64,000 nt of DNA, taken from positions 1 to 64,000 of the forward strand of contig CAZTCB010000001.1 in the NCBI GenBank assembly GCA_964612455.1. Reading direction: 5' to 3'. Both the position numbers and the translations under genes were made by a program. This document shows, one piece after another, positions 31,879-41,184 of this stretch. Position 1 is the stretch's first letter. Each line of letters starts with the position of its first letter. The notes under the pieces are model-generated. The model made no database searches. It was not told the DNA's origin and saw nothing but the letters and a program-made list of their open reading frames with translations. The stretch comes from SFEB01 sp964612455 (GTDB lineage: Bacteria > Bacillota > Clostridia > Christensenellales > CAG-314).

Positions 31879-33213
31879 ATGAACAAAACAAAGTCCGTCG
31901 TTACGTTAATCATTATCACGGTTTTGGTTCTTTTTTTGGCAGTGTTTAGTTTTTGGCCAACAAAGATCAAAATGGGTGTGCGTGATTATAGCTCGCCTGT
32001 CAGCCAGTTTGCATTGAGCATTGATTTGGCAGAGAGCACTAACGTCATATTTAAAATCGATGACGATGCAACTCAGGAAGAAATGGACGCAGTCGTTGCG
32101 GTTTTGGGTAACAGATTAAAACTCATTCAAGAAAAATTAAACGTGTCGGGCATAGAGATAACGGATGTCTCGGTCGGTGACGGTGTTTTGAGCGTGAGAT
32201 TACCGAAAGACGACGAAATAAGCATTGGTACCATACTTGCCTTGATAGGCGCTCAGGGAGAATTGGTTATTTCTTACGGCTCTGACGAAGACAGCGCAAC
32301 TTCTATTACTCCGACCGATATAGATACGAAAGAGGAGTTAAAGTGGGCTGATTGCATTAAATCGAGCAATGCCATCTATGATTCGAGTACGGGCTACTAC
32401 GGTGTCAGTATAGTTTTTGACGATAATGGTTTACAGGCATTAAAGTCAGCTACTGCGTCGGTTTCGTCCGATACTTATATTTATTTTATGCTTGACGGAA
32501 ACCAAATTACGAGTGTTTCTATCAGCTCGCAGATTACCGAGCCTACGTTTCAATTTACGGGTAGCGGTTTAAAGAGTGCGACTAACGCAAGCACGATTGC
32601 GGTTGAGTTGTTGCTCGGTGAGTATCCTATTAACGTTACGAGTACTAACGATTATACCACGAGTGAGTCGGTATTTGGTTCTGACGCCGTCACGATAGTT
32701 TACGTTGCGGTTTTGGCAGCGATTCTTTTAGTCGCGATACTGTTTATTGTCAAAAACGGATCTTTCGGATTGGTATCCGTGTTGTCATTTTTGACTTATT
32801 TGGTAATATATGCGATGTTGTTTGCCTTTTTACCGTTAGGTCAAGTTGTATCGATAGCAACTGTCGTTGCGTTTATATTTGGTTTTGCTATGTTCTTGTT
32901 GCTTAACTGCATATACGCATGCGTGTTGAGACGTCAGTTTTCTTCAAGCGATAAAAAATCTTTTGAGACTGCGTCTAAAGAAACTTTCTCTATGATTTGG
33001 AAACTGCTCGTTGATGTTTGCGTTGTGATTTTCATTGCGAGCGTTGCTGTTGCGTTGATTGCAACGGGTAGCGTCCAGGCTATGGCGGTAGCAGTCGCCA
33101 TCGGAACGGTTATTTGTTTGATATGTTCCGTATTGTTTACGAGATGGTTTGTACGGTTGGCTGTCAGCGTCGCGGAAAACAAGAATAAATTTAAAATTAA
33201 GGAGGTAGCATAG
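31879..33213 (+). CDS. secD: SecD-like translocase subunit, divergent
   Basis: SecD with SecF uses the proton gradient to pull secreted proteins out of the Sec channel. This 444-residue protein has the family topology: one N-terminal helix (~7-27), a large external P1-type domain (~30-265) and five C-terminal helices. Yet key motifs are missing. The DLxGG signature of the first external strand reads LSIDLAESTN, and the fourth helix, normally containing VDANV with its proton-relay Asp, reads FAMFLLLNCIYAC with no acidic residue. Start ATG 31879 follows AAGGAGG (31864-31870). It sits 2 nt before secF and shares the yajC neighbourhood, so the family call is secure; proton-driven activity is doubtful. 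Confidence 0.85.
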   Translation: MNKTKSVVTLIIITVLVLFLAVFSFWPTKIKMGVRDYSSPVSQFALSIDLAESTNVIFKIDDDATQEEMDAVVAVLGNRLKLIQEKLNVSGIEITDVSVGDGVLSVRLPKDDEISIGTILALIGAQGELVISYGSDEDSATSITPTDIDTKEELKWADCIKSSNAIYDSSTGYYGVSIVFDDNGLQALKSATASVSSDTYIYFMLDGNQITSVSISSQITEPTFQFTGSGLKSATNASTIAVELLLGEYPINVTSTNDYTTSESVFGSDAVTIVYVAVLAAILLVAILFIVKNGSFGLVSVLSFLTYLVIYAMLFAFLPLGQVVSIATVVAFIFGFAMFLLLNCIYACVLRRQFSSSDKKSFETASKETFSMIWKLLVDVCVVIFIASVAVALIATGSVQAMAVAVAIGTVICLICSVLFTRWFVRLAVSVAENKNKFKIKEVA

Positions 33214-33215
33214 TT

Positions 33216-34094
33216 ATGAAAAACCTCACTAAGTCTTTTAAAGTCTTTTTCGTCGCATTTTTGGCGTTGTTTTTAGTCGGCGTTGTCGTTACTTGCATAT
33301 GTGGCCTCAATGCTTTTGGCTCGCTCGGTAAGGGACAACAGCTTTCAATAGACGTCGTTGCCGGTAAAGATAATTACGATAGCGATATAGCTACGGTGAA
33401 AGAGTACCTCAAAGGGAAAGGCGCTGGAATGGTTACCGCTAATATTGAGTATGATTCTTTCGATCGTGAAGTTGCTATAGTTTTTGTTTTTAAAACGGCT
33501 ACTCCGCTAAAAGCATCGGAAGCGCCTTTTGATTGCGTGATATCCAATTTGGACAGCGCTCATTTAACCAAAACGATTGTACGCGGTTGTATTGCGTTGT
33601 GTGTCGCACTTGTGGCGGTATTCGGTTATCTTGCGATTAGGTTTTGCAAAAATAATTGGCTTGCAAATTCACTCGGTGCTGTTTGTACCGTGCTCGTAAA
33701 TTGGCTTGCGATTTTTGGCATTGTTCAGATTGCGGGGTTGTTTGGTTATCAATTTGATATAACGATACTGGCGGCGTTTGCTTATGCGTTGTTCGTTTCT
33801 GTTTTGATGTATATTGTAATGACGTCGTTTGCGAGAATAAATAAAGAAGCTAAAAAGATTGACGATTCAACTGCTTTGTCAATGGCAATGAAAAAGTTAA
33901 CGGGTTATTTTTACATGATAAACGCATTGGTTGGTATAGTTTGCGTTGTGTTGTCGGTGCTCTCGGTAGGATTTGCGATTAAATTAATACCGGTTGTTAT
34001 TGCATGTGTTGTTTGTTCGCTAAGTGCTGTTTATATAGCTCCTTCGTTTTGGACAATTTTTGAAAAACGCAACGTAGAGAATATTGAAAAGTAG
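33216..34094 (+). CDS. secF: SecF-like translocase subunit, divergent
   Basis: The partner of SecD: 292 residues with an N-terminal helix (~10-32), a small external domain and five further helices, as in SecF. It too has lost signature residues. The external DFTGG motif reads IDVVAGKD, the VHDV segment reads VNWLAI, and the helix that should contain SINDTVVVFDR reads ALFVSVLMYIVMTSFAR, with neither the Asn-Asp pair nor its acidic relay residue. Lys rather than Arg appears at the start of the next helix. ATG 33216 follows an AAGGAGG inside the end of secD. Both subunits deviating in the same way suggests coordinated change rather than an assembly error. Confidence 0.82.
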   Translation: MKNLTKSFKVFFVAFLALFLVGVVVTCICGLNAFGSLGKGQQLSIDVVAGKDNYDSDIATVKEYLKGKGAGMVTANIEYDSFDREVAIVFVFKTATPLKASEAPFDCVISNLDSAHLTKTIVRGCIALCVALVAVFGYLAIRFCKNNWLANSLGAVCTVLVNWLAIFGIVQIAGLFGYQFDITILAAFAYALFVSVLMYIVMTSFARINKEAKKIDDSTALSMAMKKLTGYFYMINALVGIVCVVLSVLSVGFAIKLIPVVIACVVCSLSAVYIAPSFWTIFEKRNVENIEK

Positions 34095-34113
34095 TTTTTT
34101 GCGTATTTTTATT

Positions 34114-34143
34114 CAGCCTTCCCGAGCGGAAGGCTGTTTGAAT
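34114..34143 (+). terminator. Intrinsic terminator after secF
   Basis: CAGCCTTCC (34114-34122) pairs with GGAAGGCTG (34128-34136) around CGAGC, followed by TTTGAATTT. Confidence 0.8.
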
Positions 34144-34185
34144 TTACGTTGATTTAGCGTTTCTTGAGCAAAAGTCGGGGATTGA

Positions 34186-36450
34186 ATGAGTAAGTTTTTA
34201 AAGAGACAAATTAATTATAGTGAAGAAGACGTCGAATTTTTAACTTCAATGGGTTACGATAGGGAATTTGCATGTTTCTTAAATTATCGCGGTGTTACAA
34301 AAGAAAATAGTCGGGAATACTTTGATGAGTCTTTCTTTTTTACTCATGATCCATTTAAAATGACTAATATGTCACAGATAGTAAATGTCATTAAAAAGGC
34401 TGTTGCTCAAAATAAAAGTTTTGTTGTGTACGGTGATTACGATGCTGACGGTTTAACCGCAAGTGCTATTCTGAAATTGTTTTTTGATCACTTGGGTGTG
34501 GAATGCAGGGTTATAGTTCCAACGCGTGCAGATGGTTACGGTCTACATGTTGATATCGTGGTTGATGAATACCAAAGGAAGCCTTTTGATTTTATAATAA
34601 CGGTGGATTGCGGTATTTCTAATGTAAATGAAATTAATGAAATTAAAAAGACACTCAAGAATATCAACGTTATCGTAACCGATCATCACGAGTTGCCTGC
34701 CGTTTTGCCTGATTGCTTGTGTTTAAACTGCAAAATGGGTTACCCTTTTGCGTACCTTAGTGGAGCAGGCGTTGCATTAAAGCTCGTAGAGGCGTTATCG
34801 GATATTCGGACTGCCTTGTTATACAGCGATTTAGCAAGTATAGGTACGATAGCGGATATGATGCCACTGATTGACGAAAACAGACAAATTGTAAAATACG
34901 GTCTAAAGAATATTCGCCATAGAGGGCTATTAAAACTTGCGGAAACTTTGCGTTGTTCTAAAGATATAAATGCTTGTACTGCAGCGATGAAGATATGTCC
35001 TAAAATAAATTCTGCCGGTCGAGTCGGGTTTCCGTTAAAAGCATTAAGGTTGTTACTTATGGAGGATAGAGCAACCGAAGCTGCGGTTAACGACTTGATT
35101 GATTGTAATATATTACGTCAAAATTTGCTTGATACAGCTATGGAAGAAGCAAATATACAATTGCAAGATGTAGATTTTTCTGCTGAAAAAATGCTGTTTT
35201 TAGTCGGCGAAGATTGGGCACAGGGCATACTTGGTATAGGGGCAAATCGATTTAAAGAATTATATAAGATGCCGGTTGCATTTTTGACGAAAGATGGCGA
35301 TAACTACATCGGAAGCGCAAGGTCTGTCGATGAGGTAAATTTATTTGAATTGTTTTCATCGGTGTCCGACTTGTTGGTAAAATTCGGCGGGCATAGGGGT
35401 AGCGTTGGATTTACTGTATCTCAGCAAAATCTGGGACCTTTAAAAAGTACAATCAACGAAAAACTTTCACACGTTGACTTTAAATACGAGCATACGTATT
35501 ATGACTTTGATTTTTCGGCAGATTGGCTAAACGGCTCAAAATTTGACCAATTAAATTGTCTTGAACCGTTTTTCCCAAACGAAAAACCTATATTTTACGT
35601 TCACGATCATTGCGTAACGGCAGGGACTTTTGGCAATGGAAATTTAAAATTTACGCTGAGCTGCGGTATTGAAATAAAATCTTTCGGTTGTGAGTTTTCG
35701 CTGTATCTTAGGGCGTTGAAATACGGGGCAGAGTGTGATTTGATTTTTTCTTTGGAGCGCGATAAATATACGGGAAAAATTTTTGGCTGTTTGATTGATT
35801 TAAATCTAACAAATAGTTTAAAATTTGACGAGGCATATGCATGTAATTTTTTACAGCGTATTACGATAGAAAAATCTCAAGAAAAACATGTATCCGTTGA
35901 TACTGCCGAGATTTTGATGACAGGGACCGGTGTTTTGGTGGTGTTTAATACATATCTCGAATACGAAAGAGTAACTCAAATGCTTGATTTTTCGGATTTC
36001 AGTGTTGATTTTTTCGTGCAAAGAGGTTTCTCAAAAAAATCAGTATTGATTTCTCCCGAAACAACCGATTTTTTTAAAAAGTATTCAACTGTACTTATTT
36101 TTGGTAAGTATGACGGTATTCGGCAGGATTTTGAAAATAAAGCAATCTACGTGGATGTTGATTTTGATTACCCGACGTGTTTAAACGATATTTATATCGA
36201 CCGAAAGATATGCGGAGAGGTATTTAACTCGCTTTCGACTTGTTTGACAACAAAATGCAACCTTAATACTTACTTTGATATGCAGTTTTTTCATTGCAGT
36301 AGAAAGCAATTTTTTGCTTGCATTGCAGTTTTTAAAGAACTCGGTTTAGTAACTGTGCAAAACGGAGCGGTGGTAAAAATTTGCAGAGACAAGAAAAATT
36401 TAACGGATAGTTATTTATATAATAGGTTCAGTAGAAATGAAGTACGATGA
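34186..36450 (+). CDS. recJ: Single-stranded-DNA-specific exonuclease RecJ
   Basis: RecJ degrades single-stranded DNA 5' to 3' in recombination and mismatch repair. The DHH phosphoesterase domain shows YGDYDADGLTASAI (~residue 86), VDCGISN (~145) and TDHHELP (~165), the metal-ligand motifs. The DHHA1 half has FGGHRGSVGFTV (~400) and an OB-like domain follows. The C-terminal ~220 residues are less conserved and resemble the extension of clostridial RecJ. At 754 residues it is longer than E. coli RecJ. I see no good Shine-Dalgarno before ATG 34186 (GGGGATTG lies just upstream). Its last 14 nt overlap relA. Confidence 0.9.
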   Translation: MSKFLKRQINYSEEDVEFLTSMGYDREFACFLNYRGVTKENSREYFDESFFFTHDPFKMTNMSQIVNVIKKAVAQNKSFVVYGDYDADGLTASAILKLFFDHLGVECRVIVPTRADGYGLHVDIVVDEYQRKPFDFIITVDCGISNVNEINEIKKTLKNINVIVTDHHELPAVLPDCLCLNCKMGYPFAYLSGAGVALKLVEALSDIRTALLYSDLASIGTIADMMPLIDENRQIVKYGLKNIRHRGLLKLAETLRCSKDINACTAAMKICPKINSAGRVGFPLKALRLLLMEDRATEAAVNDLIDCNILRQNLLDTAMEEANIQLQDVDFSAEKMLFLVGEDWAQGILGIGANRFKELYKMPVAFLTKDGDNYIGSARSVDEVNLFELFSSVSDLLVKFGGHRGSVGFTVSQQNLGPLKSTINEKLSHVDFKYEHTYYDFDFSADWLNGSKFDQLNCLEPFFPNEKPIFYVHDHCVTAGTFGNGNLKFTLSCGIEIKSFGCEFSLYLRALKYGAECDLIFSLERDKYTGKIFGCLIDLNLTNSLKFDEAYACNFLQRITIEKSQEKHVSVDTAEILMTGTGVLVVFNTYLEYERVTQMLDFSDFSVDFFVQRGFSKKSVLISPETTDFFKKYSTVLIFGKYDGIRQDFENKAIYVDVDFDYPTCLNDIYIDRKICGEVFNSLSTCLTTKCNLNTYFDMQFFHCSRKQFFACIAVFKELGLVTVQNGAVVKICRDKKNLTDSYLYNRFSRNEVR

Positions 36451-38608
36451 AAATATAACTACAATATCTAAAAACTTGATAGCTAAAGCAAAGCATTATT
36501 ATCCCAATGACTATCAAAAAATAAAACGCACCTTTGAATTTGCTCAGGCAGCGCATGAGGGACAGTTGCGTTCCAGCGGAAGTCCGTACATTATACATCC
36601 GGCTATAGTTGCTGACATTTTGATTGACATGGGATTGGATTGTGCCACAATTTGTGCCGGGTTGCTGCATGATACGGTAGAAGATACAAATATTACAGAT
36701 GAACAACTAAGAAAAGAATTTGGTGATGAGGTGGCTAACCTTGTTCAGGGTGTAACCAAACTATCAAATTTAAAATTCAGCAGTGTCGAAGAGGAACAGG
36801 CGGAAAACATCAGAAAGATGTTTTTTGCAATGGCAAAGGATATACGCGTTATTATTATTAAGTTGGCAGATAGATTGCATAACATGCGCAGTCTGCAGTT
36901 TTTATCAAGAGAAAGGCAGGTAAAGATAGCCAAAGAGACATTAGATATTTTTGCGCCTATAGCGGGCAGATTGGGTATTAGTCAATTCAAATGTGAACTT
37001 GAAGACTTATGTCTTAAATATCTTGACAGTGAGTCTTACACTTTCTTGGTCGAAAATATTGCCGAAAAGCGCGAAGAACGCCAAGAGTTTATTGATAAAA
37101 TGGTATTTGAACTCAAGGGGGTATTGAAAGACCTTGAGGTTGAAGGTGAAGTATTTGGTAGAACCAAGCATTTTTATAGTATTTATAAAAAAATGAAAAC
37201 TCAAGGAAAGACGTTAAATGAAATTTTTGATTTAACGGCTTTAAGGGTTATTGTAAAAACAGTAAAGGATTGTTACGGTGTGCTCGGAGCGATTCATGCC
37301 AAATGGAAACCTATTCCCGGGAGATTTAAAGATTATATTGCCGTACCGAAACCTAATTTGTATCAATCTTTGCATACTACCGTAATGACGAGTATGGGAG
37401 TTCCGTTTGAAATTCAGATTCGTACCGAAGAAATGAACAAGATAGCGGAATACGGTATTGCGGCGCACTGGAAATATAAAGAAGGTATAAAAAATGCTAC
37501 GCAGTTTGACGGTAAATTGAGTTGGATTCAAGAGGTGTTAGCGTACGAAACCGACTTGAAGGACAGCAAAGAGTTTTTGGATCTCATTAAGCATGACATA
37601 TCGATAGGTAACGAAGTTTACTGTTTTACACCGAAAGGCGACGTCAGAAATCTTACAGCCGGAGCTACGGCATTGGACTTTGCTTACGCAATTCATAGCG
37701 GAGTCGGAAATAAGTGCGTGGGTGTAAAAATTAATGGAAAGATTGCGCCAATATCAACGGTTTTGCAAAACGGTGACGTCGTAGAGGTTCTACTAAATCA
37801 AAACAGCAAAGGTCCGTCACAGGATTGGCTTAAGATAGTTAAAACATCAGGCGCAAAAGCAAAAATACGTCAGTTTTTTAAACGGGAGCAAAAAGAAGAG
37901 AATATTCGTTTGGGTAAATCGATGTTAGAACGAGAGTCCAAACGGAGAGGTATTTCGTTGTCGCAACTATTAACCAACGATGCCATAGACGAACTGTGTA
38001 TGAGATATCAGTACGATGGTATAGACGATGTTTTTGCTGCCGTAGGTTATGGTGCGTTGTCGATAAATCAGGTTATGTCTAAGCTCATTGCGAGGGCGAG
38101 TGATTTGACAAAAATGGTTGTTGAAGCTCAAAACGCCAACAAAATGAGCAGAGTTCGAGAGAAAAGTAACGTTGAGATTAAAGGACATGATGATTTGGCG
38201 GTTAGATTTAGTAGATGCTGTTCGCCGGTGCCGGGAGATGAAATTGTAGGTTATATTAGTCGTGGTCGCGGGGTGTGCATACATCGTAAGGATTGCCACT
38301 CATTAAAAAATTTAGAAATTGAACGTCTTGTTGAGGCAAATTGGATAAATCCCAATCCTACGTCAAATAGTTTCCCAGCTACGCTGCAAATTATATTAGA
38401 AGATAAGGTAGGGGTATTTGCCGAAATAACGCGCGTTATTGCCAATGACGGTTTACCGATGATTGCTATAAATGCGCGTAAGGACAAAAAACACAATGCT
38501 GTTGCCGTAGTTACGGTAGAGATATCTAATCACAATCAATTAAACTTACTTATAAGTCATATTGAGAGTTTGCCTACAACTATTAAAGTTTTTAGGACTA
38601 CTATTTGA
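36437..38608 (+). CDS. relA: Bifunctional (p)ppGpp synthetase/hydrolase (RelA/SpoT)
   Basis: A Rel enzyme that makes and degrades the stringent alarmone. Domains in order over 723 residues: HD hydrolase with HPAIVADILIDMG and LLHDTVEDT (~residues 54-80), both metal motifs intact; synthetase with DLTALRVIV and PIPGRFKDYIAVPKPNLYQSLHTTV (split, ~266-315); TGS (~390-450); helical/zinc-finger region with FSRCCSPVPGDEIVGY (~592); and ACT (~650-722). The intact HD and synthetase sites indicate a bifunctional enzyme. The ATG lies inside the last codons of recJ, in another frame. Confidence 0.95.
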   Translation: MKYDENITTISKNLIAKAKHYYPNDYQKIKRTFEFAQAAHEGQLRSSGSPYIIHPAIVADILIDMGLDCATICAGLLHDTVEDTNITDEQLRKEFGDEVANLVQGVTKLSNLKFSSVEEEQAENIRKMFFAMAKDIRVIIIKLADRLHNMRSLQFLSRERQVKIAKETLDIFAPIAGRLGISQFKCELEDLCLKYLDSESYTFLVENIAEKREERQEFIDKMVFELKGVLKDLEVEGEVFGRTKHFYSIYKKMKTQGKTLNEIFDLTALRVIVKTVKDCYGVLGAIHAKWKPIPGRFKDYIAVPKPNLYQSLHTTVMTSMGVPFEIQIRTEEMNKIAEYGIAAHWKYKEGIKNATQFDGKLSWIQEVLAYETDLKDSKEFLDLIKHDISIGNEVYCFTPKGDVRNLTAGATALDFAYAIHSGVGNKCVGVKINGKIAPISTVLQNGDVVEVLLNQNSKGPSQDWLKIVKTSGAKAKIRQFFKREQKEENIRLGKSMLERESKRRGISLSQLLTNDAIDELCMRYQYDGIDDVFAAVGYGALSINQVMSKLIARASDLTKMVVEAQNANKMSRVREKSNVEIKGHDDLAVRFSRCCSPVPGDEIVGYISRGRGVCIHRKDCHSLKNLEIERLVEANWINPNPTSNSFPATLQIILEDKVGVFAEITRVIANDGLPMIAINARKDKKHNAVAVVTVEISNHNQLNLLISHIESLPTTIKVFRTTI

Positions 38609-38618
38609 GTGATAGTAT

Positions 38619-39245
38619 ATGAAAAAAGTTACTTTAATGCGTACTGGGATTTTACCGACCAATACTTATATATTGTTTGATGATGAAAATAACGAATGCG
38701 TTGTAATCGATCCTGCGCACGATTCATCAAAAGTTGTTACGTATATCGTCGACATGAAGTTAAACTTGTCGGCAATATTGCTAACTCATGGACATTTTGA
38801 CCATTGTGGCGGTGTCAATACTTTACTAAGATATAAGCCTGTCAAAGTATACGGAAGTAGTCTCGATGCCGAGTTAGCGGCAAATGCCTCTAAAAACCGC
38901 TGGAAGGCTCGTGCGGAAGATTGTATTATTACAGACTTTGTCGATGAAACGGGTGATTTTTGCGTGGAAAGTTTTTGCTTTAAGGTAATTGAAACGCCGG
39001 GACATACGGAAGGTTCTGTTTGTTACATTATCGATAATTTTATGTTTAGCGGAGACACTCTGTTTGACGGTTGCGTCGGTCGTACCGATTTACTGGGCGG
39101 AAATCAAGAAAAAATGTACGAGTCATTGAAAGTACTTTGTTCTTTAAAAAACGATTATTCGGTATTTCCGGGACATGAGTCGACGACAACCCTGTCTGAG
39201 CAAAAAATGGTAAATCCGTTTTTAAGGCTAAGGGAGGAACTGTAG
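38619..39245 (+). CDS. Metallo-beta-lactamase-fold hydrolase (glyoxalase II-like)
   Basis: A 208-residue hydrolase of the YqgX/glyoxalase II-like group. The zinc motif THGHFDHCGG (~residue 57), TPGHTEGSVC (~128), FSGDTLF (~142) and PGHES (~186) supply all expected metal ligands. Substrate is unknown; relatives cleave thioesters such as hydroxyacyl-thiols or show no known activity. It lies 10 nt after relA, and its stop overlaps the GTG start of hemZ, a pairing common in Clostridia. Confidence 0.88.
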   Translation: MKKVTLMRTGILPTNTYILFDDENNECVVIDPAHDSSKVVTYIVDMKLNLSAILLTHGHFDHCGGVNTLLRYKPVKVYGSSLDAELAANASKNRWKARAEDCIITDFVDETGDFCVESFCFKVIETPGHTEGSVCYIIDNFMFSGDTLFDGCVGRTDLLGGNQEKMYESLKVLCSLKNDYSVFPGHESTTTLSEQKMVNPFLRLREEL

Positions 39246-40693
39246 TGATAAAGTCACCCGAGCGAGTTACTAAGCTATTTACCAATTTACCCGATATGGC
39301 TTCCGAGTTACTCGATGTCGCAAAACTTTTTATACGTGGCGGTTCATTTGAATCTTGCGAGAGTTATGCCGAAGCCGATATCTGTCATGTATTTAATGAG
39401 CAATGCGGAATAATCGTTAATACCTGTAAAACAGGCGACATCGAGTATGGCAATGATTATATACTGCCGTTTGGTTGCGATGCCATCCTAAGGAAGAGAT
39501 TAATCAAACGTTACGCTAAACTGAGCGTTTACTTTTGTTTATCTAAAAAGTTTAATTTACATATGCCATGGGGAGCGTTAACAGGAATCCGTCCCACTAA
39601 ATTGGCATGGGAGTTAATTGCCGCTGGGGAAAATTTTAAAAAAGTGTTTAAAGATACGTTTGACGTATCTGACAAAAAAATAGCATTAACAGAGGCGATT
39701 CTCTCCGTACAAAAAGATTTTAGAGTTTCAGATGAAAAACTCGTAGACGTGTACGTGGGAATACCGTTTTGCGCAACGAGATGCAGTTATTGTTCGTTTA
39801 CCGGCGGTGAAATTAAAAAGATGGAAAAGTACGTGCAACCGTACTTTGAGTCTATTAAAAAAGAAATTTCGGCGGCAAAAGATATGATAAGAGCCAATGG
39901 GCAGATAATACGAAACGTATATTTCGGAGGCGGCACTCCAACTGCGTTGCCCTTGCGATACCTTGATGTGTTAATCGGATTGTTTGATGACGTCGACAAA
40001 CGTGAATTTACGATTGAGGCAGGGCGTCCGGATACTATATCCTGTGATACGTTTAAAGTTTTTAATGCGCACGGAGTCAATCGTATTAGTATAAATCCAC
40101 AAACTTTTTCGCAACGGATTTTGGACTTGGTCGGGCGCAAACATACTACGCAAGATATTTTTGACAGGTATCTAATGGCAAGAAAATTTGATTTTATTAT
40201 CAATATGGATTTTATTGCCGGATTGCCTACGCAAAACATAACGGAGTTTAAGGCGGATATCGATACGGCGTGCGAGCTTATGCCCGATAATATTACCGTG
40301 CATACATTGGCATTAAAAAAGGGAACGATTATCAAAGAACAAGCACAACAGGTTGTTGCTGACGGGAGTGTGGCAACTATGGTGGATTACGCATACGATA
40401 CTTTGTCTCAAATAGGATATCAACCGTATTATTTATATAGACAAAAATACATGGCTGACAACGTTGAGAATATCGGATACTGTAAAAATCAGAAACCGAG
40501 TTTATACAATATCGATATCATGGAGGAGACTACGAGTATAGTTGCTTGCGGCAGTAATTCCATCAGCAAACGTGTTTTTATTGATGAAAACAGAATAGAA
40601 CGAGTCGCTGCTCCGAAAGACATACCGACCTATATGGCGAATATAGACGCGACTATCGAGAAGAAGAATAAACTGTTTAGTCGTATCGATTAA
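39245..40693 (+). CDS. hemZ: Oxygen-independent coproporphyrinogen III oxidase-like HemZ
   Basis: A radical SAM enzyme of the HemN/HemZ group. The cluster motif is CATRCSYCSF (~residue 178), followed by FGGGTPTAL (~225), IEAGRPDT (~259) and the RISINPQTF and DFIAGLPTQ blocks typical of HemZ. About 170 residues precede the radical SAM domain, which is characteristic of HemZ rather than HemN or HemW. HemZ is annotated as coproporphyrinogen dehydrogenase, but no other heme gene is near and the actual role in Clostridia is unsettled. The start is GTG 39245, with AGGGAGGAAC upstream inside the previous gene. Confidence 0.88.
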   Translation: MIKSPERVTKLFTNLPDMASELLDVAKLFIRGGSFESCESYAEADICHVFNEQCGIIVNTCKTGDIEYGNDYILPFGCDAILRKRLIKRYAKLSVYFCLSKKFNLHMPWGALTGIRPTKLAWELIAAGENFKKVFKDTFDVSDKKIALTEAILSVQKDFRVSDEKLVDVYVGIPFCATRCSYCSFTGGEIKKMEKYVQPYFESIKKEISAAKDMIRANGQIIRNVYFGGGTPTALPLRYLDVLIGLFDDVDKREFTIEAGRPDTISCDTFKVFNAHGVNRISINPQTFSQRILDLVGRKHTTQDIFDRYLMARKFDFIINMDFIAGLPTQNITEFKADIDTACELMPDNITVHTLALKKGTIIKEQAQQVVADGSVATMVDYAYDTLSQIGYQPYYLYRQKYMADNVENIGYCKNQKPSLYNIDIMEETTSIVACGSNSISKRVFIDENRIERVAAPKDIPTYMANIDATIEKKNKLFSRID

Positions 40694-40734
40694 TATTTAA
40701 ATTAATAAAAAATTTAAAAAAGCGTATATTTTGG

Positions 40735-40763
40735 TTTACAAAATACAAAATATATGTTAATAT
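40735..40763 (+). promoter_or_regulatory. Promoter of rpsO
   Basis: TTTACA (40735-40740), a 17-nt spacer and an extended -10, TGT-TAATAT (-10 at 40758-40763). Start expected near 40770. Confidence 0.7.
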
Positions 40764-40769
40764 AATTCC

Positions 40770-40846
40770 TGTCCGATTTCTGAGTCTTTCGAGTCTCCGA
40801 CGAGTCACTCGGTTTTCGGCGAAAAAGTATAATGGAGGATTTTTTT
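40770..40846 (+). promoter_or_regulatory. rpsO leader, candidate S15 autoregulatory element
   Basis: A ~77-nt leader with three copies of GAGTC (40782, 40791, 40802) and a single ACTC (40807-40810) that could pair with alternative copies, plus CCGA/TCGG pairing. S15 represses its own translation through leader structures in several bacteria. The fold here is my suggestion. Confidence 0.45.
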
Positions 40847-41104
40847 ATGCAAACGAAACAAGAGATTATTGCCAAATTCGGCAGAAAAGAAGGCGATACC
40901 GGTAGCCCCGAGGTTCAGATTGCGTTGTTGACCGCACGCATCAGTTACTTGACGGAACATTTAAAAGTTCACAAGAAGGATTTGCACTCGAGACGCGGTT
41001 TGTCCCAGATGGTAAGTAAACGCAGAGGTTTACTGGATTACCTTATGAAAACGGATCTTGAGAGATACAGAAAGATCGTTGCAGATTTAGGCTTGAGAAG
41101 ATAG
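40847..41104 (+). CDS. rpsO: Ribosomal protein uS15
   Basis: An 85-residue 16S rRNA-binding protein needed for assembly of the 30S platform. It has the family segments FGRKEGDTGSPEVQIALLT, HLKVHKKDLHSRRGL and RRGLLDYLMKTD. GGAGG (40834-40838) is 8 nt before ATG 40847; the in-frame ATG at 40832 contains the Shine-Dalgarno itself and is rejected. It is followed by a terminator, then pnp, the usual pairing. Confidence 0.97.
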   Translation: MQTKQEIIAKFGRKEGDTGSPEVQIALLTARISYLTEHLKVHKKDLHSRRGLSQMVSKRRGLLDYLMKTDLERYRKIVADLGLRR

Positions 41105-41113
41105 ACTTAATAG

Positions 41114-41145
41114 AGGGGTGGGGCTTTTTTTCTCACCCTTTTTTT
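41114..41145 (+). terminator. Intrinsic terminator between rpsO and pnp
   Basis: GGGGTG (from 41115) pairs with CACCC (41134-41138) across a T-rich loop, followed by nine T. Partial readthrough into pnp is likely. Confidence 0.75.
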
Positions 41146-41184
41146 AATATAATAGTTTGTAAATTAGTGGAGGAGATTAGTTAA

